From Cryptosporidium bovis (taxonomy: Eukaryota > Apicomplexa > Conoidasida > Eucoccidiorida > Cryptosporidiidae), in NCBI GenBank assembly GCA_009768925.2, contig VHIT02000018.1, positions 310,001 through 374,000 on the forward strand: 64,000 bases of DNA. The letters run 5' to 3'. Of the stretch, positions 8,991-17,724 are shown one piece after another (within the stretch, counting starts at the first letter, position 1; every line of letters begins with the position of its first letter). The translations under genes and the position numbers were made by a program. The notes below the pieces were generated by a model. The model was not told the origin of the DNA. It was given only the letters and a program-made list of their open reading frames with translations, and did no database searches.

Positions 8991-9602
8991 TTATGAACAA
9001 CATCCTCCTTGTCTAATTGGTTGGGCACCTGCAAGTTTAGGACCTTGTTGAGTAGAACCCTTGCTGCTTTGATTGTTTACTTGAACTCTTTTTTTAATCT
9101 CCCCAGCCATGGTGTGGAAAGCCTGTTCAACATTATAGGCATTTTTAGCAGAAGTCTCTATAAACTTAATTCCATGAGAGTCAGCAAGCTCTCTCCCTTC
9201 ATCAGAAGTAACCACCCTTTTACTAACAAGATCGCACTTATTTCCAACCAACAGTTTGTTTACATTTTCCATGGCATAGCGATCTATCTCCTGTATCCAC
9301 TGTTTAACATTATCAAACGAATCCCTATCAGTCACGTCATAAACAATGATGATTCCGTGAGCTCCTCTGTAATAGCTTGAAGTTATCGTTCTAAATCTTT
9401 CTTGTCCAGCCGTATCCCAGATCTGGAGTTTTACGGTCTTGTTTTCAAGGTTTATAGTTCTAATCTTAAAGTCAACGCCTATAGTTGAAATGTAGCTATC
9501 TGTATAGGTATCATCTGCAAAACGTAACAAAAGGCATGATTTACCCACTCCACTATCACCTATAAGTAAAAGTTTAAACAAATAATCGTACTCTGGATTC
9601 AT
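8991..9602 (-). CDS. RAB1: Rab1/YPT1 small GTPase
   Basis: Small GTPase that controls ER-to-Golgi vesicle transport, membrane-bound through C-terminal prenylation. The 203 residues carry the P-loop GDSGVGKS (15-22), switch I threonine in [12 protein letters not shown], switch [26 protein letters not shown] and ETSAK guanine-binding motifs, and a terminal GGCCS with two prenylatable cysteines. The segments [12 protein letters not shown] and [16 protein letters not shown] are diagnostic of the Rab1 subfamily. It is a single exon. The promoter to the right contains AGGCGGGAAA at 9821 and a CCGCC at 9845. Its 3' side opens into the long non-coding region with snoRNA candidates. Confidence 0.95.
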   Translation of the reverse strand: MNPEYDYLFKLLLIGDSGVGKSCLLLRFADDTYTDSYISTIGVDFKIRTINLENKTVKLQIWDTAGQERFRTITSSYYRGAHGIIIVYDVTDRDSFDNVKQWIQEIDRYAMENVNKLLVGNKCDLVSKRVVTSDEGRELADSHGIKFIETSAKNAYNVEQAFHTMAGEIKKRVQVNNQSSKGSTQQGPKLAGAQPIRQGGCCS

Positions 9603-9820
9603 CTAGGTTCAAATTTCGCCCCAAAACAACCTGATAAAATGTGCCAAGCTTCAGTACTACCTAAGGCCTCACTCTACCCAATACTATCTTTACATAAAGC
9701 TGAATAAACAAGGTCTTCTAGCAACTTCTATCAGCGCTGAAGACGCCAGTAATTTATCTACACCTGAATTTATTTTATCCCTCATATTTGTTGTGCCAAC
9801 ATTATTAATGGGGAATTAAT

Positions 9821-9849
9821 AGGCGGGAAAAATCATGTGTTGTGCCGCC
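9821..9849 (-). promoter_or_regulatory. E2F-like motif pair upstream of Rab1
   Basis: AGGCGGGAAA at 9821-9830, the classical E2F form, is followed by GTGCCGCCA 15 bases on. Both lie about 220-245 bases before the Rab1 ATG. Confidence 0.45.
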
Positions 9850-10171
9850 ATTTGATTTAATTATATACTAAAATTGCATAAATGAAAGAACATTTAGTTA
9901 ATATCTAAATAAAACAAAGCTTAAGTTGGTTTACATGTAGATGCTAAATAAATCCATACTTGGTATTTGATTTTTGAATCAATCAAACTGTAATGTCCTT
10001 AGTTTTTCACATTTTTTTGGGTGCATCTCCTAACTATTTTTGAAGACAAAGCGGTTTAAAGAGTAGATCTTATTTCGCAAATAAATTAATTAGTCGATAC
10101 TAATTGTTGGTGAAGGCTGCCTTTGTTTTACATATTTGTAATATTTTTGATTAGGGGTTTATTTGCGTGAA

Positions 10172-10191
10172 CCCCCCCCCCCCCCCCCCNN
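10172..10191. other. C18 homopolymer and two unknown bases (assembly gap)
   Basis: Eighteen C followed by nn. In an AT-rich genome this is almost certainly a scaffold join or sequencing artefact. Confidence 0.85.
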
Positions 10192-10250
10192 ACAAAGGCG
10201 TAAACTTCATTCCAAACGAATTTTTAGAGCTATCTAAGTTGGACATTCTT
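10192..10250 (+). pseudogene. Duplicated fragment of the PIG-T gene at a gap edge
   Basis: Positions 10192-10244 (53 bases) are identical to the coding strand of PIG-T at 14868-14816, and the match continues to 10250 with one mismatch. It then diverges fully. It encodes the segment KGVNFIPNEFLELSKLD. Because it begins exactly at the unknown-base gap, a misjoined contig is more likely than a true duplication. Confidence 0.75.
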
Positions 10251-10611
10251 GTATTTAGTTGTCTATTCCACCCAGGCCGTTTTGTGAATAAAGGTTTGTA
10301 GCTTGAAATTACCAAAGTGAAGGCCTTTTAGCTCATTTCTATTTGTTTTATATCATTAAAGAGTTAGAATCGTATGCAGGTGAAACAGAAACCAATGCTA
10401 AGTACATAAGTAAAATAGATATTAAAATGTAACCCTCTATATGAACTAAATAACTACATACACTCCGAACCGATCTTCAATTAATATTAAAATGGATAAA
10501 AATGTTACTATTGTGAAAAGAAATAATTGGATATTGTATTCCATCATTTACAACTTACAAATGAAATTTAGAATATATATATATGTATATATTCAAAGCA
10601 AAGTAATAAAA

Positions 10612-12609
10612 TTAATTGTATTTAAAATTTGCTTTTTTATTTGAAACTTGCATATCTTCAACATTATTATCTGAAGATGACCTGATTTCCTTTTGAAGTC
10701 TAAAAAAAGCTCTATCTCTTTTACCGGGCTTATTTCTCGGTTTCTTAATGTTGCTCTCTCTAATATTTGAAGAACCTATATCAGTATTAAAATCTCTTTT
10801 TCTAACTGTTTTTTTCCTTTTATCTGAATCATTTTCATCTGAGGAAATGTTATTATTGCCTTCATTATTATCTAATTGAGAATTATCGTAGTCATCTATT
10901 ACATTGGTGAGATCATGAGTCCATTTTTCTTTTCCCCATGTTTTAATATATTTATTAGATTTATTTCTATCCTTTTTAGCAAGAGTCGGTATATCATTAG
11001 ACACCTTTTTAAGCTTAGCAATGAAAAAACCATCCATATTATTTAAGTGAGGATATATTCTCCTAGTATATATTGATATGGTTGGATTGAATCTGTATTC
11101 TCTAAATTTAGATATACCATTCGAACCTATCTCTATCCCAAGTGGTACTAATTTAACATTTCTTGTTTTCAATATATAATCCATAACCATTTCATTTTCC
11201 TCAATTGAAACGGAACATGTTGAGTATACAATATACCCACCAGTTTTGCTATTTGCATCTACCATATCTATAGCTGCCTTCAATAGCTCTTTTTGAAGAA
11301 GAGAGTGTTGCGACAATTCCTTCACGCTTCTCTTAACTTTAACCGATGGATCCCTTGCTATAATGCCTAAACCTGTGCAAGGAGCATCTAATAATACACG
11401 ATCTAATTTTGGTAAGAAAGGAGCCAATTCTCTTCCATCCATACTTGTAACAATACTATTATTTATTCCCATTCTGTGTAAATTTGCTATTAATGCTGTA
11501 CATCTGTCTTTTCTTAAGTCATTTGCATAAAGAACCCCCATGTTTTTCATGAGTTGGCCTATATATGTTGTTTTTCCCCCTGGAGCTGCTGCCATATCCA
11601 GTATTTTCTCACCTGGTTGAGGTGCTAATGCCATTACTGGAATTAGACTTGATGCACTTTGAATCATATAATGCCCTGCTAAATATTCTGGTGTAGCTCC
11701 TATTGGAACACTACTTGAATATACTGTCAATCCAACTTTGCTCCATTCACCTATTGGATCTACATTTGCCCCTCTTGATATCAGTCTTTGGGCCAAGTCT
11801 CTTCTTCTACTTTTTAACATATTTGTTCTAATTGTTAATGGTCTTTTTGTTTCGTTTGCTTCAAAAAATTGTAATGCTTCTTTTGGTGAAAATAAATTTA
11901 ATATATAATGTGTTAGCTCTAAATTATAGCCATATAACAATGATATATCATCTACCAATTTTAACATTAATTCACTCCTAGAAGTTAGCCTTTTTCCTCC
12001 AGCTCCTCTTATATCTAGTATCATATTTCCTTGTTTCGAGTCTAAATAATCTATTATCGTTTCAACTCTAGATTTTATTGTTTCTAGATCTTCACCTGTA
12101 ACTCTTAAACCAAATGGACCTACTGTGCCATTTTCACCTCCTTTTATGTTCAAATCTATATCGTCCCTCATTTCACCCTCCTCCATTTCTTCTTCCTCTT
12201 CGCCAATTTCCCCATCTTCCATTTCGTCATTATCGTCATCGTTCATTTCTCCGTCCTCATATTCCGAATCATCCTCATCACCATATATTTCATCGGCGTC
12301 GTTAATTTCTTTATCTTTCTCACTGTAACCGTTCCCTTCCAGTTCGCTATAAATTTCACTTTCAGATAATTTTACATTGCTTACTTTTTTATTTTTTTTA
12401 ATCACTTCCTTGCTTTTTATTCCTTTTTCTTTTTTTGGATTCATGGATTTTATCTCCGGGTCAATAAAAGACCCTGAATTCATGTCTAATTCCAGCTCAT
12501 CTAATTCTGAATCTGATCCAGAATCAATTAGGAAGCCATCTTCTGATTCCAATTCATTATTTTCAGAGTCACTGGACAACAATACACTCCTTCCTTTCAT
12601 TTTTTTCAT
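10612..12609 (-). CDS. NOP2: rRNA cytosine-C5 methyltransferase NOP2/NSUN1
   Basis: Nucleolar S-adenosylmethionine-dependent methyltransferase that makes m5C in 25S/28S rRNA and is needed for 60S assembly. The start is taken at the ATG at 12609; the frame extends upstream only to a TTG. The 665-residue protein has a long acidic N-terminus (runs of D and E), then the Rossmann SAM-binding loop DMAAAPGGKT, DAPCTGLG with one catalytic cysteine (about residue 410) and YSTCSVS with the second (about 465). The C-terminus is basic and low in complexity, as in the family. TTGGCGCC (12975) and CCCGCC (12884) lie upstream. Confidence 0.94.
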   Translation of the reverse strand: MKKMKGRSVLLSSDSENNELESEDGFLIDSGSDSELDELELDMNSGSFIDPEIKSMNPKKEKGIKSKEVIKKNKKVSNVKLSESEIYSELEGNGYSEKDKEINDADEIYGDEDDSEYEDGEMNDDDNDEMEDGEIGEEEEEMEEGEMRDDIDLNIKGGENGTVGPFGLRVTGEDLETIKSRVETIIDYLDSKQGNMILDIRGAGGKRLTSRSELMLKLVDDISLLYGYNLELTHYILNLFSPKEALQFFEANETKRPLTIRTNMLKSRRRDLAQRLISRGANVDPIGEWSKVGLTVYSSSVPIGATPEYLAGHYMIQSASSLIPVMALAPQPGEKILDMAAAPGGKTTYIGQLMKNMGVLYANDLRKDRCTALIANLHRMGINNSIVTSMDGRELAPFLPKLDRVLLDAPCTGLGIIARDPSVKVKRSVKELSQHSLLQKELLKAAIDMVDANSKTGGYIVYSTCSVSIEENEMVMDYILKTRNVKLVPLGIEIGSNGISKFREYRFNPTISIYTRRIYPHLNNMDGFFIAKLKKVSNDIPTLAKKDRNKSNKYIKTWGKEKWTHDLTNVIDDYDNSQLDNNEGNNNISSDENDSDKRKKTVRKRDFNTDIGSSNIRESNIKKPRNKPGKRDRAFFRLQKEIRSSSDNNVEDMQVSNKKANFKYN

Positions 12610-13129
12610 CGTGGAAGAAACTACTTGCAATGAGGCCTTGCTTGTTTATAATAGTGATCAATGCTACAGTATAATGTAATCTTCTTTCGTAGAAACAATA
12701 TTTTGAAAAATTAACTGCACTGTTCGGCTCTTATATGTAAAATTAATTATAAATGTTTTCATTAATAAAATATTTTTAAACCGGGTTTTTCTTATTCTAA
12801 TTAATTAATTAATTAATCTTTTAAATCTTATTTTATTGTATAATTTTAATTTATCATATATATTTAAATGTATTGTTAAACTACCCGCCTTAATGCTAAA
12901 TCACTTTTTGACCATTTACAAACAAATTATCTTTTTTTTTGTAGAAATTAACTTCAAGTCGATACTGAACAATATTGGCGCCTTTTTTCTTAATTTGGAT
13001 AGTGAAAGGGTAATCAACAAGTGGCTCAAAACTGACAATTATTTTTGACATCTGAATTTTATGTTTACATGTTAAAGCGAAAAAGAAAAAAATTTTTAAG
13101 ATAAAGGAAAAAGGGTGTAGATTTATTAA
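12610..13129. other. NOP2 upstream / PIG-T downstream spacer
   Basis: AT-rich, with an ATTA tandem run at 12799-12817 and E2F-like cores at 12884 and 12975. The frame 12836-13048 starts with TTG and overlaps these motifs, so it is not taken as coding. Confidence 0.6.
12975..12986 (-). promoter_or_regulatory. E2F-like motif upstream of NOP2
   Basis: TTGGCGCCTTTT, about 370 bases before the NOP2 ATG. A second core, CCCGCC, lies near 12884. Confidence 0.42.
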
Positions 13130-15085
13130 TTAGGTTACATTTTTTTCATTTAGTTGAATAAATTTTGTAGTAGTTATAAATCCAAATATAATGAATGCAG
13201 ATGTAGTTGCAATTACATTAAATGCCATCGTATGATCAGCTAGGATTGTTGGAATAATGTGGATTTTGTGGAATATTGTATGGGTCTGAGAATCATCATT
13301 ATTCACATTCCAGAAAGTAACAGATGGAGGAGTTATTTGCCCTCTTTGTGACTTTGCTCCGTAATAATTTAAAGGGAGAAATAATTTATGAAAGTAAAAA
13401 ATAACAACTAGATTCATTTTAGGGGGTAGCTCTGTACAAAAGTTTATTACAGTGTTTTTTCCTGAGTTATTTATGTCTAAACCAATATATTTCATTGCCT
13501 TATTTGAATATAATACTACAACATCTTCGTTCTTAATATCTTCATAAATGTCGGTTATTTCCTTTTTGTTAGAATACAAAATTTTTGTCTTGTGAAACCA
13601 CAAATTTATAAATTTTGGAATTTTTTCCCAATGACAAAGTGTTATGTTTTTGTTAGATGTTTGATTGTTAATGTTATTATTCATATATATCACTAAGCTT
13701 CCTTGTGTCCAAATAGAATTAATCTCTCCTAATTCATTTATTGCATTTGTATATGATCTCCTCATGTCAACTTCACGTATATATTCGTGTTTTCTGGTGT
13801 TAAGGAATCTAATGTTATTTACATCACCATGAAGCTTGAATCTTTTAATGCTATTTACATAAGCAGGATAAATTAACGAGGAAATATCTTTGAATATGGA
13901 TATATTACAATATTTTTGAAAAAAGTCTAAATTAAAAGAATTGGTATTATTGTCTATAAATATTTTATTTATATCTATCTCTAGGTATGACAAATAATTA
14001 TTACCATTATTAGCATTCATTTCAATAAATTCACCTTCTTTTAATGGATACTTGTTTAAATAGACATTTCTACACAACAGGTTTTTATTATCACCATTTA
14101 AAGTTTCATTTTTAGAGTTAATACGACTTTCCACAAAAAAATATAGTTTAGATTCACCTATTGCTGGACACGGTTTTTTTATTTCACTGGAACACTCGAG
14201 TTTGTGAAAACACCACAAGTTAAATTCATCTTTGTTTATATTTTGAATAGATAAAACAGGGATTCTATCTTCACCATTCAACACTGTCTCTAAAAATAAA
14301 GTGAATACTGTTTTTGACTCGCCATAAGTTAATGAACTGTTTTTGTTTTTTGAATCACTTATTCTTTTCATTCTAAATCCGATTGATTTATAAGAAGAAG
14401 TAATAAAAGAATCTAGCGGAAGTTTCCCTAGAATTCCATTTTGATCTATATACCTAGAGAGACCGAATGAAAAACAAGGGAGCATTCTTTTCCAACAAAC
14501 TAGTGTATCCATACAAAGAGTATCATCGTGGTTAGTACATATGACTTTTTTTGTATCGTAGTTAACATTCACATTAACACAGTTTTTTTCTATATACAAT
14601 TCATTTTTAAATACATCAAGAGAACTACATAAAAAGTTAGAAAGACAGTTCAATATATAATTCCAAATGCCTTTTGCAATGACTGGGTGTTTGCTTGAAT
14701 CTTTATATCTAAAGTCAAACGTTAATCCCGTTGGATAAATGTTTATTGGTGGCTCCCCCCAATTTTCGTCTCTCCAAACTCCCTGAACAGATATAACAAA
14801 TAAATCTTCAAGAAAGTCCAACTTAGATAGCTCTAAAAATTCGTTTGGAATGAAGTTTACGCCTTTGTGCTTATGTATTTTTCCGTTTTGATCTATGCCC
14901 ACTTCCATATTAATGTTATATCTAAAAAGGTATCTGTTTTTGTGTGGTAATCTATGTATCACATATTTATCATTAATGTTACTGTCTTCTATATGAATAT
15001 CTTTTTCATTCAATAAACCTGAACATGGATTTTTGTCTAGTAATAATATAAAAACTGATATTACTTTTATAAAAATTAAAATCAT
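13130..15085 (-). CDS. PIGT: GPI transamidase component PIG-T/GPI16
   Basis: Subunit of the ER GPI-transamidase complex, which attaches GPI anchors to proteins. The 651-residue protein starts with a hydrophobic signal segment (residues ~1-17), has a long lumenal domain and ends with one membrane helix (AFNVIATTSAFIIFGFI). Family landmarks in order: GVWRDENWGEPP, CWKRMLPC, KPCPAIGES and the MAFNVI start of the C-terminal helix, all of which align with PIG-T. Asparagine-rich stretches interrupt the middle. It shares the upstream spacer with the divergent gene at 15492, where GTGGCGGCAA lies at 15251. A fragment of this gene recurs at 10192. Confidence 0.88.
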   Translation of the reverse strand: MILIFIKVISVFILLLDKNPCSGLLNEKDIHIEDSNINDKYVIHRLPHKNRYLFRYNINMEVGIDQNGKIHKHKGVNFIPNEFLELSKLDFLEDLFVISVQGVWRDENWGEPPINIYPTGLTFDFRYKDSSKHPVIAKGIWNYILNCLSNFLCSSLDVFKNELYIEKNCVNVNVNYDTKKVICTNHDDTLCMDTLVCWKRMLPCFSFGLSRYIDQNGILGKLPLDSFITSSYKSIGFRMKRISDSKNKNSSLTYGESKTVFTLFLETVLNGEDRIPVLSIQNINKDEFNLWCFHKLECSSEIKKPCPAIGESKLYFFVESRINSKNETLNGDNKNLLCRNVYLNKYPLKEGEFIEMNANNGNNYLSYLEIDINKIFIDNNTNSFNLDFFQKYCNISIFKDISSLIYPAYVNSIKRFKLHGDVNNIRFLNTRKHEYIREVDMRRSYTNAINELGEINSIWTQGSLVIYMNNNINNQTSNKNITLCHWEKIPKFINLWFHKTKILYSNKKEITDIYEDIKNEDVVVLYSNKAMKYIGLDINNSGKNTVINFCTELPPKMNLVVIFYFHKLFLPLNYYGAKSQRGQITPPSVTFWNVNNDDSQTHTIFHKIHIIPTILADHTMAFNVIATTSAFIIFGFITTTKFIQLNEKNVT

Positions 15086-15491
15086 AACTCTGTATTCAGG
15101 AGAAAGAAAGAGCTAAAAGTAGAATATTACATTAATAATTACAGCTAACAAATAAAATATCTTTTTTTGTTGAATTAAAGCCTTAAAATAAACAGAGATG
15201 AAATTTTACAATTTTATCAATGCCTAAATGGCATTATTAACATGAAACTTGTGGCGGCAATTTAGAATATATTTTATTTGTTAAACAGTATATGGCTTTA
15301 TATAAGTGATTATATGTAAGAACGGCAAATGTATAATATTCTCGGAAAACCTAGTGATATTTTATAAGAAATCGTCTCTCTTTCTTGCCACACTCAAATA
15401 CTGACGATTTATTCGGGGTAAACTTGAATTATTTTCGACATTCAAATTTTGTGTTCTTTCAAACAGGTTAACTGAAAATATATTAAGCAAA
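15086..15491. other. Divergent promoter region
   Basis: About 400 bases between the divergent PIG-T and the 15492 gene. The only GC-rich element is GTGGCGGCAA at 15251-15260, an E2F-like core. No ORF is seen. Confidence 0.5.
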
Positions 15492-16166
15492 ATGCACACA
15501 TATCAAATGTGTTTAAATAGAATGGAGAAATCGAGTGAAAATACTCTGAGGGTAATAGAGTCGGCAAACAGGTCTTTAGAAACACATAGGAAAAAATTTG
15601 GAATGTCTCCATCTAAAGATAGAGATAAATTTGAAGAGATAGTGTCGAAAAGAAATAAGAATATTCCGGGTTTAAGAAAATTGGAAGAAAAATCACACAA
15701 TAAACTAAATCAATCTGCTCCTAAATCAAAGGTAGTTCAAGAAAATATTCTGAATGATTTTCAAAATGAATCCCTTTCTATATCTGAGAAAAAAGTTATT
15801 GAATTAGAAAATCGTATTTCAAACATTTTAGAATATTCGTTACAATTGGAGAAAACAATCAAAACCTATTTGGATGATACTAAGTTAAATACTAATATCA
15901 GCAATAACTCAAATATGAATAATCGTTGCTGTTGCAACAGTATTAATGAATCAAAAATAGCTTCTATTGTAGAAAAAACAGTATTTTCTATATCAAACAA
16001 ATTAAATAACATTAAAAGTCCACACAAACCAAGAATAAATTTATCCCATTTGGATTTAGAAAGATTATCCGATCAAATACTAGATATTTGTTTTGACGAG
16101 GTAATAAAGAATATAGATGGGGTATTAGAAAAGGTTTCGAAAAAATTACTCAAAACAATTTTTTAA
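15492..16166 (+). CDS. Coiled-coil protein, 224 aa, unrecognised
   Basis: Single-exon ORF starting at the ATG at 15492; a second in-frame ATG follows ten codons later. The sequence is hydrophilic, with a helical N-terminal half and a coiled-coil segment near residues 90-130 (KKVIELENRISNILEYSL). A cluster of three cysteines (NRCCCN) sits in a spacer, and a C-terminal helix follows with leucine-rich SHLDLERLSDQILDICF. There is no signal peptide, membrane helix or enzyme motif. A basic N-terminal segment around HRKKFGMSPSKDRDKF may be functional, but I do not recognise it. It is divergent from PIG-T. Confidence 0.7.
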   Translation: MHTYQMCLNRMEKSSENTLRVIESANRSLETHRKKFGMSPSKDRDKFEEIVSKRNKNIPGLRKLEEKSHNKLNQSAPKSKVVQENILNDFQNESLSISEKKVIELENRISNILEYSLQLEKTIKTYLDDTKLNTNISNNSNMNNRCCCNSINESKIASIVEKTVFSISNKLNNIKSPHKPRINLSHLDLERLSDQILDICFDEVIKNIDGVLEKVSKKLLKTIF

Positions 16167-16669
16167 TTGCTATTTATTGCTTCTCCTTTATCAACATTTT
16201 TTTGATTATTTCCTTCAATAAAATATTACACTAAAAAGATAGTGGTGCTATATATATTATTGAAACCCTGTACACAGCCACACACAAGCAAATAAACTCG
16301 CAGCTCTTATTTGAAATTTATACCAAATAAAAAATGAAATAATGTTATTTCTTGCCGTTTTAATCTCTTCAGTACACTTCGGTAATTTATAATTTTTTGT
16401 TCCAATAAGATCGATTTATTTTAATTATGGTACCGCCACTTGGCGGGAAGTCGCATATTTGTTGTCCTTTGAGCTTTATGTTCACAAGGGTAAAACATCG
16501 CAGTATTTATTGAGGAAAAAACTAATATTGTAATTTATCGTAATTTTAGTTTGAAGTATATATCTAAGATAAATTTAACATAAGGTTTGCTATCAAGTAT
16601 ATACATTTTTTTATAAGAAGAGAAAATAATTCAAGTTTGTAAGGTCTAGGGAAAGTTGTAACTCTGAAG
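16167..16669. other. Intergenic spacer
   Basis: AT-rich spacer between two plus-strand genes. It contains the paired CCGCC/GGCGGGAAG element at 16432-16454. No ORF is seen. Confidence 0.55.
16432..16454 (+). promoter_or_regulatory. Inverted CCGCC / GGCGGGAAG element
   Basis: ACCGCCACTTGGCGGGAAG forms an inverted pair: CCGCC, four spacer bases, GGCGG, with the right arm reading as a classical E2F site. It lies about 220-240 bases before the small membrane protein gene at 16670. Confidence 0.45.
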
Positions 16670-16993
16670 ATGACAAAATATATTTTTGGGTTGTTACATA
16701 TTTTGTTTTATATTTTGTATTCATTTTGTTTAGTTGATGTAAGTTTAATACAATTAAACCGTTAAAATGGATTTACTTTGAATATTTTATTCAATTACTA
16801 TTGTTTTTATTTGCTTCAGGCCCAAACGGTATCTATGGACTCAACAAGTATACAAATAACTCTTTGGTTAAGTTTTTCATTGGTTGCGATTTTAGCTACA
16901 TTTCTATACTTTATGATTAGCACATCACCAAATACAGGACGAGATCCCTTGTTAAATATGAGAATCAAATCAGAATCGGATAAAACCAAGTGA
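16670..16993 (+). CDS. Small membrane protein, ATP6AP2 C-terminus-like, two exons
   Basis: Exons 16670-16738 and 16820-16993 are joined across an 81-base GTAAGT...TTCAG intron in phase 0, giving 80 residues. Exon 1 encodes a signal peptide-like segment (MTKYIFGLLHILFYILYSF). Exon 2 encodes a single membrane helix (ITLWLSFSLVAILATFLYFM) followed by a short tail, GRDPLLNMRIKSE. The order ITLW, helix, then D-P-x-x-x-R resembles the C-terminal fragment of the renin receptor/V-ATPase accessory protein ATP6AP2 (DPG.DS..YRM, from memory). A V-ATPase assembly role is therefore inferred. The lack of a large lumenal domain suggests a reduced, M8.9-like form. Confidence 0.55.
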
Positions 16994-17724
16994 TTTTGTT
17001 CTTTGAAAAACTATCGACTGCTATTTCTGTTTCAAAGTTAGAATTAATATTTAGCTTCACCCTTATTTTTACTAAACTATATTATTTTATTACTGGACTT
17101 TATCTGCATTTTAACACTGTAATTCCAACATAAGTTACCGTATCTTGTTGTATATTCACCAGAGGCAACTTCATATCTTGTAATATTGCTGTATATAAAT
17201 GTTATATATTCAATTTTTAGCATTAAACACATTTGGATGCGTCAAGACTGAAAAAGCATCTGCCTTGACTGTATCAAACTGCAGAGACATTCTTTCTGCA
17301 AGAATTCGCTAAATATACCAAATTTCATGATTTTCACCGCACTTGTAACTTAATTCGTTCTCTAAATTCTGTATTAATACTCTTACTAGTAATTTAAGTT
17401 CACCTGACCCAAATATGCCCAAAATGACATGCTGGCGCCAAATTTTGTTTACCGTGTATAGTAATTAAAAAAATGAGTGAATAAAAAAAGTATATGAACA
17501 TATGTATAAAGAAAATTGGGACTGAATAACTAAGGTAACGCGCATATATATCACACATTTCGATGATAATTTCTTGTATATTTTACATTTATTCGTCATA
17601 AACTTACATTTTTGTTTTTTTCCTTTATCTGAGTATTTAAGTACACAGTGGGTTATACAAGACACATGCAGTTGGAAAAGTGAACGTGGAAAATAGATAA
17701 ATTAATAAAGTATAAATCAAGATT
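16994..17724. other. Intergenic spacer with nested hairpins and E2F-like site
   Basis: Contains short perfect inverted repeats at 17236-17300 (GATGC/GCATC, GTCAAG/CTTGAC, TGCAGA/TCTGCA) and TGGCGCCAAATTTT at 17433. No convincing ORF. The hairpins could belong to a structured RNA or to the upstream gene's 3' end. Confidence 0.5.
17433..17446 (+). promoter_or_regulatory. E2F-like motif upstream of the BRCT gene
   Basis: TGGCGCCAAATTTT, about 290 bases before the ATG at 17725. It is the same form as the RPL4 site. Confidence 0.48.

Larger units (their letters stand above)
9603..10608. other. Intergenic region with assembly gap and PIG-T fragment
   Basis: About 1 kb between Rab1 and NOP2. It contains E2F-like sites near 9821-9850, a perfect 10-base palindrome at 9731-9740, the C18 run and gap at 10172-10191, and a duplicated PIG-T fragment from 10192. 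No supported gene. Confidence 0.6.

Noticed and set aside
12836-13048. 70-codon plus-strand frame between PIG-T and NOP2
   Set aside because: It starts at TTG, has simple composition and overlaps the NOP2 upstream motifs; no ATG near its start.
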